Positions 1 to 7,184 of a DNA stretch of 26,209 nt are shown here, in pieces. The stretch's first letter is position 1, and every line of letters starts with the position of its first letter. A program made the position numbers and the translations under genes. The stretch comes from Bermanella sp047628755 (GTDB lineage Bacteria; Pseudomonadota; Gammaproteobacteria; Pseudomonadales; Oceanobacteraceae): NCBI GenBank assembly GCA_047628755.1, contig JBLHVV010000039.1, positions 1 to 26,209 of the forward strand, in the 5' to 3' direction. Under the pieces are notes generated by a model. That model worked only from the letters and a program-made list of their open reading frames with translations, searched no databases and was not told the DNA's origin.

Positions 1-9
1 GCTATTTAA

Positions 10-48
10 AAATAAATTTAATAAATAAATTTAATAAATAAATTTAAT
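10..48. repeat. three perfect tandem copies of a 13-base AT-only repeat
   Basis: The unit AAATAAATTTAAT occurs three times back to back without mismatch (10-22, 23-35, 36-48). It contains only A and T and no spacer, so it is a short tandem repeat rather than a CRISPR or iteron array with unique spacers. A role in DNA bending, protein binding or slippage is possible but not shown. Confidence 0.9.
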
Positions 49-313
49 AAAAGCCTTTATATAAGCTCTTAAACCTAAAATTGAACTTTTTATCAATATA
101 TTCTTTGATACATATTCAATAAAAAATAATTAATTATTTTTAAAAAAATTAATAATCCTTAAAAAACCTCGCTAACTAGGCCAATAACGTCCAATTTATT
201 TTTTATATTGGATCCTATTCGCTTAAATGCAAAAGATTTGTTAAGGTTAATTGCTAATTATATCAGTACTGCTAAACACCGAGACTGTGTAACGTAAATA
301 CAATGCTTTGCGA

Positions 314-341
314 TTGACCAGCCTCTTCTACTTTTTATGTA
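314..341 (+). promoter_or_regulatory. candidate sigma70 promoter for the porin gene
   Basis: TTGACC at 314-319 matches a -35 box well and is followed after 16 bases by TATGTA at 336-341, a mediocre -10. It lies about 75 bases before the porin start codon. In such AT-rich DNA other -10-like hexamers are plentiful, so the call is tentative. Confidence 0.3.
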
Positions 342-414
342 AAATATTTTATTTAAAAGGTAATGTATTTGTGCGATTCAGATTTTTAGTATTAATTTTT
401 TATTGGGGAACACT

Positions 415-1530
415 ATGATTAAAAAATCATTTTATTTTACATTGTCTATACTTTTTATCTTTAGTATTTCATTTAAGGCTATGGCTGGCGCTGAACTAAG
501 TGGCGGGGCTTGGTGGGTTTATCAAAACGGTTCCGATGATGGTCTAGGTGAGTTTGCTGACCCTGCATTAATTATTTACGCAGATGACGACGGGAGTCAT
601 GGCCCTTGGGGGTTTAGTAGTGAAATGCGATTTGGAAAAGGTTCTTTTACTAACCCTACATCCAACAATAGCGGCGACAGTATTACCATGCACAAAGCTT
701 GGATATCTTACGCATTATCTGAGACCGATAAATTATTTATAGGTAAAAGCCAAGTACCTTTTGGATGGAAGACATCTAACTTCTGGCCAGGGGATATGCT
801 TCAAGGTGGCTACGCTGATCAAATGGATATTGGTTTAAAGCTATCTGGTAAGCGCGATATATTCAGTTATGATGGGGCTATTTACTTACAAGACGATTGG
901 GGCAGTACAAGTACTGACTCCTCTGATGACGGTGGTCACTGGGGTAGTGCACAAGATGGCGCTGAAACTTATAGAAAAGGTACAACCGCTGTTGCTAACC
1001 TTGATTGGTCGCCAATTGAGAACCATACTTTTGGTATCTCAGTTCAAGCAGGCAAACTAAGAGATTTGAAAGAATTTGTCAAAGAAAATGGTCAAAGAAT
1101 AGACGATGGCGAGCATCAAGCTGTAGACCTACATTATTATTTTCAAAAAGATAATTTTACCGCCAAATACCGATACATTGATACGAGCCGTGACTTTAGA
1201 AAGTTAGAAACCTGCACTACGGCAGCTGTTGCACCTGATGAATCCCCGCGCTGCCCTAACTTAGAAGTTAGTAATCAACGGAACGCCCTTCACTTAAGTT
1301 ATGCCAAAGATAAATGGAATTATTATATTGAGGCAACATCTGCTTCTACCGATACAACAGGGAATAATAGTGACACCGTCTATGCCTTCGCTCCGGGTAT
1401 GACTTATGACTATGGTCCAGGCTGGATCTATCTTGAATATTTATGGCAGGATGGTTTCATTGATGGCTTTGGTGACGTCGGTGAAGGTGATTTTGAATCT
1501 TTATACGTCTCTTTTGACTTTTACTTCTAG
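415..1530 (+). CDS. outer-membrane porin, OprP/OprO-like beta-barrel
   Basis: A 371-residue exported protein. The start is ATG 415, preceded by GGGGAA at 405-410; an upstream TTG at 403 lies in the ribosome-binding site and is unlikely. Residues 1-24 form a signal peptide (KK, then a hydrophobic core, cleavage after A-M-A). The mature protein is rich in Gly, Asp, Trp and Tyr with alternating strand-like segments. It carries IGKSQVPFG near residue 110, similar to phosphate-selective porins, and ends in ...SFDFYF, the C-terminal aromatic signal recognised by the BAM complex. Two cysteines about 13 residues apart may close an extracellular loop by a disulfide. The length fits a 16-stranded porin. 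The substrate cannot be read from the sequence; selectivity for phosphate is family-based and uncertain. It is convergent with the peptidase/ligase operon and may supply its substrate, which is only inference. Confidence 0.75.
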   Translation: MIKKSFYFTLSILFIFSISFKAMAGAELSGGAWWVYQNGSDDGLGEFADPALIIYADDDGSHGPWGFSSEMRFGKGSFTNPTSNNSGDSITMHKAWISYALSETDKLFIGKSQVPFGWKTSNFWPGDMLQGGYADQMDIGLKLSGKRDIFSYDGAIYLQDDWGSTSTDSSDDGGHWGSAQDGAETYRKGTTAVANLDWSPIENHTFGISVQAGKLRDLKEFVKENGQRIDDGEHQAVDLHYYFQKDNFTAKYRYIDTSRDFRKLETCTTAAVAPDESPRCPNLEVSNQRNALHLSYAKDKWNYYIEATSASTDTTGNNSDTVYAFAPGMTYDYGPGWIYLEYLWQDGFIDGFGDVGEGDFESLYVSFDFYF

Positions 1531-1599
1531 TATCGTTTAGTAAGTTACACTGTAAACGATAGAAAATAATAAATGGTTTGTTTCTAGTTTAATATCTAA

Positions 1600-1631
1600 G
1601 CATCTAAGTCATATTGATTTAGATGCGTTTT
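1600..1631 (+). terminator. probable rho-independent terminator after the porin gene
   Basis: A perfect 8-base stem (GCATCTAA at 1600-1607, TTAGATGC at 1619-1626) encloses an 11-base loop and is followed by GTTTT. It lies 70 bases after the porin stop, between two convergent transcription units. The stem is AT-rich and the T-tract short, so efficiency is uncertain. A second hairpin at 1531-1561 directly after the stop lacks a T-tract. Confidence 0.55.
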
Positions 1632-1766
1632 CATCTTACTAATCTTTAGTTTAACTATTATTTTCGTAACAAGCCAATGACATCTAGCGCTAAAACGATT
1701 GACATTTTTGTATGCAGTCTAGAATATTCTTTCATATACAAGGGAGTGCCACATTATTTAATAAAC

Positions 1767-2915
1767 CTAGGGTTTTATGCCATTGTAGGCTAATAAAATT
1801 TTACTCATCTGACTAACACGCCTGGCAAAGCTCTTTTTAGATGCCTGCTCGTCTATTGTATGATCCCCGTGACCAAATGGTCCAAAACCATCTAAAGTAG
1901 CCACACCGGCTGCGGAGATAATATTAGCATCGCTGCCTCCTCCTCTTTGTTCAGTGATTAAGCTCTCACCGATTATGGTTTCAAGTTTGCTCAATAAAGC
2001 CGATTGTTTTTCGTCTGACTGCATGACATCCCTCTGAATTCCACCCGATAAACTGGCAGTTACTTTGTTTACATAACTATGATCGACTATACGTTTAATT
2101 TCTCCCAATACTCGATCCCGCTCACTTTCTTTAGTGAAACGAACATCTAAGATGATTTTTGAATTAGGCGAAATTGTATTAGCACCGATTCCACCAGAAA
2201 TTTTTCCGACATTCACCGTACTGCCCTCATCAGTATTGGTAAGAGCAGTAAGATCTACTATCATGTGAGCAGCAGCCAGATTGGCGTTGGCACCAAGTAA
2301 ATAGTTATTGCCGGCGTGTGCAGCCTTACCCTGAATATCAATAATAAAAGTGCCAACTCCCTTACGCGCCACCACTACTTCATCGTTAATTCCCGCTGCC
2401 TCAAAGACTAAGCAGGCGTTATAGTTATTTGCCAATTGTGCAGAAAGCATTTTACTATCGTCGCTGCCTGATTCTTCATCACTCACTAAAAGCATATCGA
2501 TATCTGCGATATACCCATCACATTTATTCACTTCTCTCAAAGCACTGATAGCTATATGGATACCACCTTTCATATCACACACTCCTGGTCCATATATCGA
2601 ATTTTCATCTTCACTAAAACTTTCAAAAGCCCCTGGGGGGAAAACTGTATCAATATGTCCAAGTAATAGCAGTTTAGGTCTACCCGTTTTTTGAGAGGAA
2701 AATAAAAGATGGTCACCTATTTTATCTCTAGAATAACGAGTGGTTGTAAAACTCAAGTTTTCAAATATTTTTTGATATAGGCGACCTACATTATCAACTC
2801 CAACTTTATTCTTGGTATACGAATTAGTATTGACAATGGTGGCAAGTTCGGAAAAGTCAAAAAAAGTGTCACTGTAATCAACAGATTTTTTTTGATCATT
2901 GAAGTCAGGGCTCAT
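1767..2915 (-). CDS. M20 family metallopeptidase, CPG2-like glutamate carboxypeptidase
   Basis: A 382-residue cytoplasmic two-zinc exopeptidase; no signal peptide. Start ATG 2915 follows AAAGGAG ten bases upstream. All expected metal and catalytic residues are visible: H87-x-D89 (GHIDT), D114 (GPGVCDMKGG), catalytic E147 with E148 (SDEESGS), E172 (FEAAG) and H352 (GHGDHT). H200 (AAHAG) starts the dimerisation domain and GGGSDAN lies near 325-331. The order and the GGGSDAN motif resemble Pseudomonas carboxypeptidase G2 and the ArgE/DapE group, enzymes that remove a C-terminal amino acid, glutamate in CPG2. It is the last gene of the four-gene unit, 65 bases after the M14 gene. Glutamate specificity is family inference; other aminoacyl or N-acyl amino acid substrates are possible. 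Confidence 0.85.
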   Translation of the reverse strand: MSPDFNDQKKSVDYSDTFFDFSELATIVNTNSYTKNKVGVDNVGRLYQKIFENLSFTTTRYSRDKIGDHLLFSSQKTGRPKLLLLGHIDTVFPPGAFESFSEDENSIYGPGVCDMKGGIHIAISALREVNKCDGYIADIDMLLVSDEESGSDDSKMLSAQLANNYNACLVFEAAGINDEVVVARKGVGTFIIDIQGKAAHAGNNYLLGANANLAAAHMIVDLTALTNTDEGSTVNVGKISGGIGANTISPNSKIILDVRFTKESERDRVLGEIKRIVDHSYVNKVTASLSGGIQRDVMQSDEKQSALLSKLETIIGESLITEQRGGGSDANIISAAGVATLDGFGPFGHGDHTIDEQASKKSFARRVSQMSKILLAYNGIKP

Positions 2916-2980
2916 GGCCTGCTTACTCCTTTGATAAATTATTTAGTAGTGTCAAGATTGGTGTCATTTTTATAGAGATT

Positions 2981-5653
2981 TTAATCTCTATCGCCATCAT
3001 CGATACCATATTTAGTTAATAGCTCATCAAAATCATCAAAGTCGTCAAAGTCGTCATTCACCTGGACTGATTCACTTGCTCCATAACTTAGACAAGCGGG
3101 AGTTGAATAATTCGGTACATTATCGTAGCTAAACACTGAGTAATATTTAGGAATGTTCGCATCACCAAAATTATCAAAGGTGTACTCGTCTATACCTGCG
3201 TATAGCTTTACTCCATCGAACGGTGAATTAGGTGGATGAAATCGATTTCGAACTACATAGGTACCGATAAAATCTTCGCTTTCAGGGTTTTCCCAGTGAA
3301 TTTTTACCATATTATTTTCAATACTGGTGTGTAAATTAATGGGCGCAGGCAGTGGGAATTTACGACGCTCGATATACTTTATAACTAATCTTGCTTCGTT
3401 TTTATCCTGTTCACAGTACCAATCAATTAATGCATTTCGCTCCTTATACAAAGCGGTAGGTCGAATAATAAAATAGACAAGTTTATTTTCAGCATGCAGT
3501 CGTTCAAGTTCATGCCTACAATAACTGTCAAAAATAAAATGATGTTGTTTTTTTTCTTTGAGAAGTGCATTACTGACTTCGTATCCAATAAATTCAATTT
3601 TCTGTCGATCTTTAACGCTGGCATAATCAACATCGGCTAACTCAGCCAGCTCGATGGTAAAACGAATATCCTTGTCGGTATTGATACTGTTTTTATTCTT
3701 AACTAGTAGATAAGCTTCAGTAATCACTGTTTTACTGGGATCGGGTAAATCGTCTAGCGAAAATGCCATTTGTCCATAGATAACATTACCAGCAATATCA
3801 AAACCTGAACCCAGACAACCTGACTTTATTTCTTCACTGGCAATAGTATTTAATCCGCTTGGTTTTAAATTAAGTTTGCTCGCAGGTTGTGAGTAAATTA
3901 TCCCAAGATAAGGACGATATTGGATACCGCCACCAAATCGACCATAACCAACATCAAACTGCATAATCTGTGAATCATTACCTAACGGCAGTTTAGTTGG
4001 GCCCTGAATACGAAACAATAAACGCCCAGTTTTAATTTGTTCACATAACATATCCCGCTCTATGCCATTAAAACGCCACTCTTGCCATATGCCTTGAGTA
4101 AGTTTGTCAGACTCTATCGTATGCCCTAAAGTATGGATTGGCTCAGCTTCGTGGATTTGCTGAAAATCGCTAATATCGCTGACACTATTGGCATCTATGA
4201 TTGAAATACTCCATTCACCATATTTTTCAATTTTTGCGGCAACACGGTTTATTGGGTACAAATAAAACACTGCAGATTTAATTTGTATATCCTCTGCTAA
4301 ATTCTCTAATGAAACTGCCACAACGCCATAACAGATCCCCCTACCCTTAGAGACCCCGATAAACAAAGAATTAAGTCCAAAATGCTCACGATTTCTGTCC
4401 TGTGTAAACTCCCCAAGATAACCGATTTCACTTTTTGCAGGAAAAAGCTGACGAGAAAATTCATCATTCGATAGCTGTGTTTTCACTTTTATTTCTGGGC
4501 TGAAGGGAGATTTTAGCCTGGCCATACGATCAACTGCCCGAATATTATAAAAGTATTTACAACCACTATTGAGTTGAATATCGGTAAAGTGATGTAAATA
4601 GGTTGTGGCGACCAATGTTTCATCACAACAAGCAGATTTATTAGTATCGCTGCGGTATATTTCAAAATAAATATCTGATGCATCAGCGTGATCCCAACTT
4701 AGAGTTACACTTTCATTACTGATCGCTATCACAGTAAAATCAGCTACTCGTTTGGGAGCACTACCTGAATAATTATTCACTTCGCTAAACGCATGCAACA
4801 ACGCTGGAATATTCTCATCGATGGACTTCGACATATTCTGCATATAATCAGGAATATTTCGAGTGCCAACTTCAACCACCGTGGCAATAATTCCTTTAGA
4901 ATAGTAGTACTCGCGGCCACTTCCATGGATCAGGTTAAACGGTGGCTTACCTCTGTGAATACCATATTCCCGACCGGTAACTTTTTTTATTTGTCGGTTC
5001 ATATTGGCACACAATACGTTCAAGTCAGTGCCTTCTATTTCTGTTTCATGCGTATGCGTATGCGCAGGAAAAAATGCATTACCTTGCGAATGGTAATCAA
5101 GGGCGATAGTAATATTTTCATGACTATCCACAAAGGCTTTTATGGATCGGGTTTCCGGTTCTGAAAATGCTTCTGGACCAGAGTAAGTGGTTGCATTACT
5201 GTCCATACCTTTTCTAAAACGTATACCAAAGTTACGATTTAAATCTACACCAAATGTTCCATCCCCATTGTCTCGACGATTTTTACGCCAGAAGGAGAAA
5301 TGGGTTCGTGAATACTCAAATCCATCAGGATTTAAACAAGGCACTATATATAAAGTGCTGCGAGTAATGGCAGATAGTAACTTAGGATTAAATTTATAAT
5401 TCTCAATAATATAGCTAATAAATTTTATCGCTAATTCGTTGCCAATCCACTCACGAGCATGAATTGAACCTGTATACAGCATGGCAGGTTTTAAATCGGC
5501 ATAGGCTACGTCTTGCGAAATAGTCGCCATCATAATAGGCCTTTTCTCCCAAGTTTCACCAATACTGTGCATTCGAATCAAGTTAGGGTGCTCTCCCATT
5601 ACCTGAGTTAAAAAATCAATGGTTTCCTGATAGGAAGCGTATTGCTTTTTCAT
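2981..5653 (-). CDS. M14 zinc carboxypeptidase with two FN3 and two beta-sandwich modules
   Basis: An 890-residue protein starting at ATG 5653 with AAAGGAG seven bases upstream. The catalytic domain occupies about 1-290: zinc ligands H65, E68 (HAREW) and H188 (LDYHSQG), substrate-binding N139-R140 (DLNRN), an Arg-rich FWRKNRR at 121-127 and general base E261 (VVEVG). Residues 300-393 look like a fibronectin type III domain. Residues about 405-590 and 603-762 look like two copies of a beta-sandwich module of the DNRLRE/CBM96 kind (W..W near 523-526, RPYLGIIY at 580-587). Residues 768-858 look like a second FN3 domain. The C-terminus is acidic with a DDF repeat. No signal peptide or propeptide is visible, which is odd for such modules. 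Aligned by eye with bovine carboxypeptidase A, R247 sits at specificity position 255, suggesting acidic C-terminal substrates. Confidence 0.85.
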   Translation of the reverse strand: MKKQYASYQETIDFLTQVMGEHPNLIRMHSIGETWEKRPIMMATISQDVAYADLKPAMLYTGSIHAREWIGNELAIKFISYIIENYKFNPKLLSAITRSTLYIVPCLNPDGFEYSRTHFSFWRKNRRDNGDGTFGVDLNRNFGIRFRKGMDSNATTYSGPEAFSEPETRSIKAFVDSHENITIALDYHSQGNAFFPAHTHTHETEIEGTDLNVLCANMNRQIKKVTGREYGIHRGKPPFNLIHGSGREYYYSKGIIATVVEVGTRNIPDYMQNMSKSIDENIPALLHAFSEVNNYSGSAPKRVADFTVIAISNESVTLSWDHADASDIYFEIYRSDTNKSACCDETLVATTYLHHFTDIQLNSGCKYFYNIRAVDRMARLKSPFSPEIKVKTQLSNDEFSRQLFPAKSEIGYLGEFTQDRNREHFGLNSLFIGVSKGRGICYGVVAVSLENLAEDIQIKSAVFYLYPINRVAAKIEKYGEWSISIIDANSVSDISDFQQIHEAEPIHTLGHTIESDKLTQGIWQEWRFNGIERDMLCEQIKTGRLLFRIQGPTKLPLGNDSQIMQFDVGYGRFGGGIQYRPYLGIIYSQPASKLNLKPSGLNTIASEEIKSGCLGSGFDIAGNVIYGQMAFSLDDLPDPSKTVITEAYLLVKNKNSINTDKDIRFTIELAELADVDYASVKDRQKIEFIGYEVSNALLKEKKQHHFIFDSYCRHELERLHAENKLVYFIIRPTALYKERNALIDWYCEQDKNEARLVIKYIERRKFPLPAPINLHTSIENNMVKIHWENPESEDFIGTYVVRNRFHPPNSPFDGVKLYAGIDEYTFDNFGDANIPKYYSVFSYDNVPNYSTPACLSYGASESVQVNDDFDDFDDFDELLTKYGIDDGDRD
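3024..3059 (-). repeat. 9-base coding repeat for the acidic tail of the M14 protein
   Basis: Four successive 9-base units of the form TCRTCAAAR (the last diverged) encode the D-D-F repeats at residues 868-876. The near-identity of units suggests expansion by slippage. The product is a short, strongly acidic tail. Confidence 0.8.
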
Positions 5654-5684
5654 GTGCCAGCTCCTTTCATTAGTATATAATTAT

Positions 5685-7184
5685 CTATTGTCGAGCTTTA
5701 CTAAATACGGTCTTACGCTCGCTTTCCCAATGTTCAATTATATGATTTAACTTTTTCTGTTTAATATTCTTAACTTGAGTTAATTTTTGTGGATCATTCA
5801 CTAAAGCATCGATCAGCCCCTCTGAACTGAAGGCATCTAAAATATTCTTCGTCAACACTCTACCTATACCCTTCACACCCGCGAAAAAATTATATAGATT
5901 TACTTCTGATAACAACGGTAAGGTTAAATTTTCCATCACAATTTCATCTTTATTTATTTCATCTTTGATTATTTCATCTTCAGCCATTTCAGCTTCAAAC
6001 TTACCTTGTGGAGCATTTACTGACGTTAATTCAAGCCCAGCTAATCGGAGCAAATAATTACCTTGTATGTTCCAAGTTTCACTTGGCCATTCTTCAAAAT
6101 TTTTCATAACAGTGTCACTGAAAGGATAACCATTAGGACTCATTTTTTTGAAGGTTTCACATGTATCGTTGATTGTAACTAACTGATTTTGGCTAAAATT
6201 AATATGACGCATACCACGTAATAAAGATGATTTTATTTTTCCCAGTTCTTCCCAGTTGTATAATGGAATATAGGGTTTTTTGAAACGACTAGGTGATAAC
6301 TTCCACATTAAATATTGACCTATCCAATCACGAATATAAGAAAAAGCTGCAAACGCGGTAGCACATTCTAAAATTCGGTATTGACCGTCCTTACCCACTG
6401 CAATATCACAAGCCCAATATTCAGCATGGGCAGCTTTAGAAACTTTCACAGCCAAATCTAAAGCATCACGAGGTACTGCCTGATAATCCATAGCACCACC
6501 TTGGCTAGTATTTGTTAGCCAACCACCTTGGGGAGGGTGGCGCCAAAAAGCGCAGACCGGTTGATGGCCAATTAGCATCACACGAATATCTGCTGCCATA
6601 GGAATAAAGTCCTGAATATATACAGGGAAATACTTTTTACTGTCGAGTAATTTCTTGGCCTGCGTAAATGAGTCAACTTTATGAACGTAATAACCACCAT
6701 AGTTTGACGGTCCATAAGATTTTTTTATTATTTTTGGATAGGCAGTATTAGTGAGATATTTTTCTGCCTGATCTCGACTATAAAATATATATGTTTTAGG
6801 TATTGGAAAATTATATTTTTTACAAAAATGAGTCACATTTTCTTTCGACTTATTAGAAAACTGACTATCGAGAGAAGGAATGAATTTAACCTGTGGTAAC
6901 TCTCTAGTAATATCACGAAACGTTTCGTATGCGGTAGCTGGAATATTGCCAATCAGCACTTCAATTTTTTTTTCTTTTACCTGATCGATAAAGCGTTGTT
7001 TGTCTTTACCCCAGTGATAGGTAACAGATTCAATTTTGTCTGGCCAACCTTTAAAGTTGGATTTGTCAAAAAAACGCAACACATGGTCCAGATACAAAAA
7101 TGCCAGCTTAGGCAACTTCGTAGACGCAGTCTGCTTTGAGCCGCTCTGGTGTGACGGTCTGATACTTAATATACTGTGCGTCAT
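5685..7184 (-). CDS. ATP-grasp ligase-like protein with C-terminal helix-hairpin-helix domain
   Basis: A 499-residue protein. ATG 7184 is preferred because AAGGGA lies six bases upstream; it overlaps the previous gene by 77 bases. ATG 7211 and TTG 7115 (just before the first beta-strand) are alternatives. Residues about 25-300 form a pre-ATP-grasp and ATP-grasp fold: KIIKKSYGPSNYGG near 151-164 (nucleotide-binding lysine and loop), YIQDF near 189-193, and a RimK-like segment WRHPPQGG...TN..QGG at 214-230. The metal-binding end reads ILECATAF (E273-C274-A275) where E-x-N is usual, so the normal Asn ligand is absent. A repetitive acidic linker (about 400-420) leads to a helix-hairpin-helix domain at about 436-483 (GVKGIG, then VKNIKQKK), a fold usually bound to DNA. 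It probably joins an amine to a carboxylate using ATP; the substrate is unknown. The next gene starts 31 bases downstream. Confidence 0.75.
   Translation of the reverse strand: MTHSILSIRPSHQSGSKQTASTKLPKLAFLYLDHVLRFFDKSNFKGWPDKIESVTYHWGKDKQRFIDQVKEKKIEVLIGNIPATAYETFRDITRELPQVKFIPSLDSQFSNKSKENVTHFCKKYNFPIPKTYIFYSRDQAEKYLTNTAYPKIIKKSYGPSNYGGYYVHKVDSFTQAKKLLDSKKYFPVYIQDFIPMAADIRVMLIGHQPVCAFWRHPPQGGWLTNTSQGGAMDYQAVPRDALDLAVKVSKAAHAEYWACDIAVGKDGQYRILECATAFAAFSYIRDWIGQYLMWKLSPSRFKKPYIPLYNWEELGKIKSSLLRGMRHINFSQNQLVTINDTCETFKKMSPNGYPFSDTVMKNFEEWPSETWNIQGNYLLRLAGLELTSVNAPQGKFEAEMAEDEIIKDEINKDEIVMENLTLPLLSEVNLYNFFAGVKGIGRVLTKNILDAFSSEGLIDALVNDPQKLTQVKNIKQKKLNHIIEHWESERKTVFSKARQ
5941..6000 (-). repeat. 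four 15-base tandem repeats in the ATP-grasp/HhH linker
   Basis: Units at 5941-5955, 5956-5970, 5971-5985 and 5986-6000 all begin ATTTCA(T/G)CTT on the plus strand. They encode the acidic/basic linker (D-E-I-I-K, D-E-I-N-K, D-E-I-V) between the ligase and HhH domains. The multiple-of-three period keeps the frame, so linker length could vary between strains. Confidence 0.85.

Larger units (their letters stand above)
1..414. other. AT-rich non-coding leader upstream of the porin gene
   Basis: No convincing reading frame on either strand. The stretch is very AT-rich, opens with three tandem 13-base repeats and contains a weak sigma70-like promoter close to the porin gene. The upstream neighbour lies outside the window, so this may be part of a longer intergenic region. 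Confidence 0.6.

Noticed and set aside
10..48. Tandem repeat as a CRISPR or replication iteron array
   Set aside because: Units are 13 bases of only A and T without spacers; no cas, dnaA or rep gene is present.
191..211. CCAAT...ATTGG hairpin upstream of the porin
   Set aside because: Only five paired bases and no T-tract after it on either strand; too weak for a terminator or operator call.
1531..1561. Perfect 9-base inverted repeat directly after the porin stop
   Set aside because: Loop of 13 bases and no T-tract on either side, so not called as a terminator; the hairpin at 1600-1626 followed by GTTTT is better.
4793..5399. Plus-strand open frames within the M14 gene
   Set aside because: Antisense shadows of a clearly conserved catalytic domain, without ribosome binding sites or recognisable motifs.
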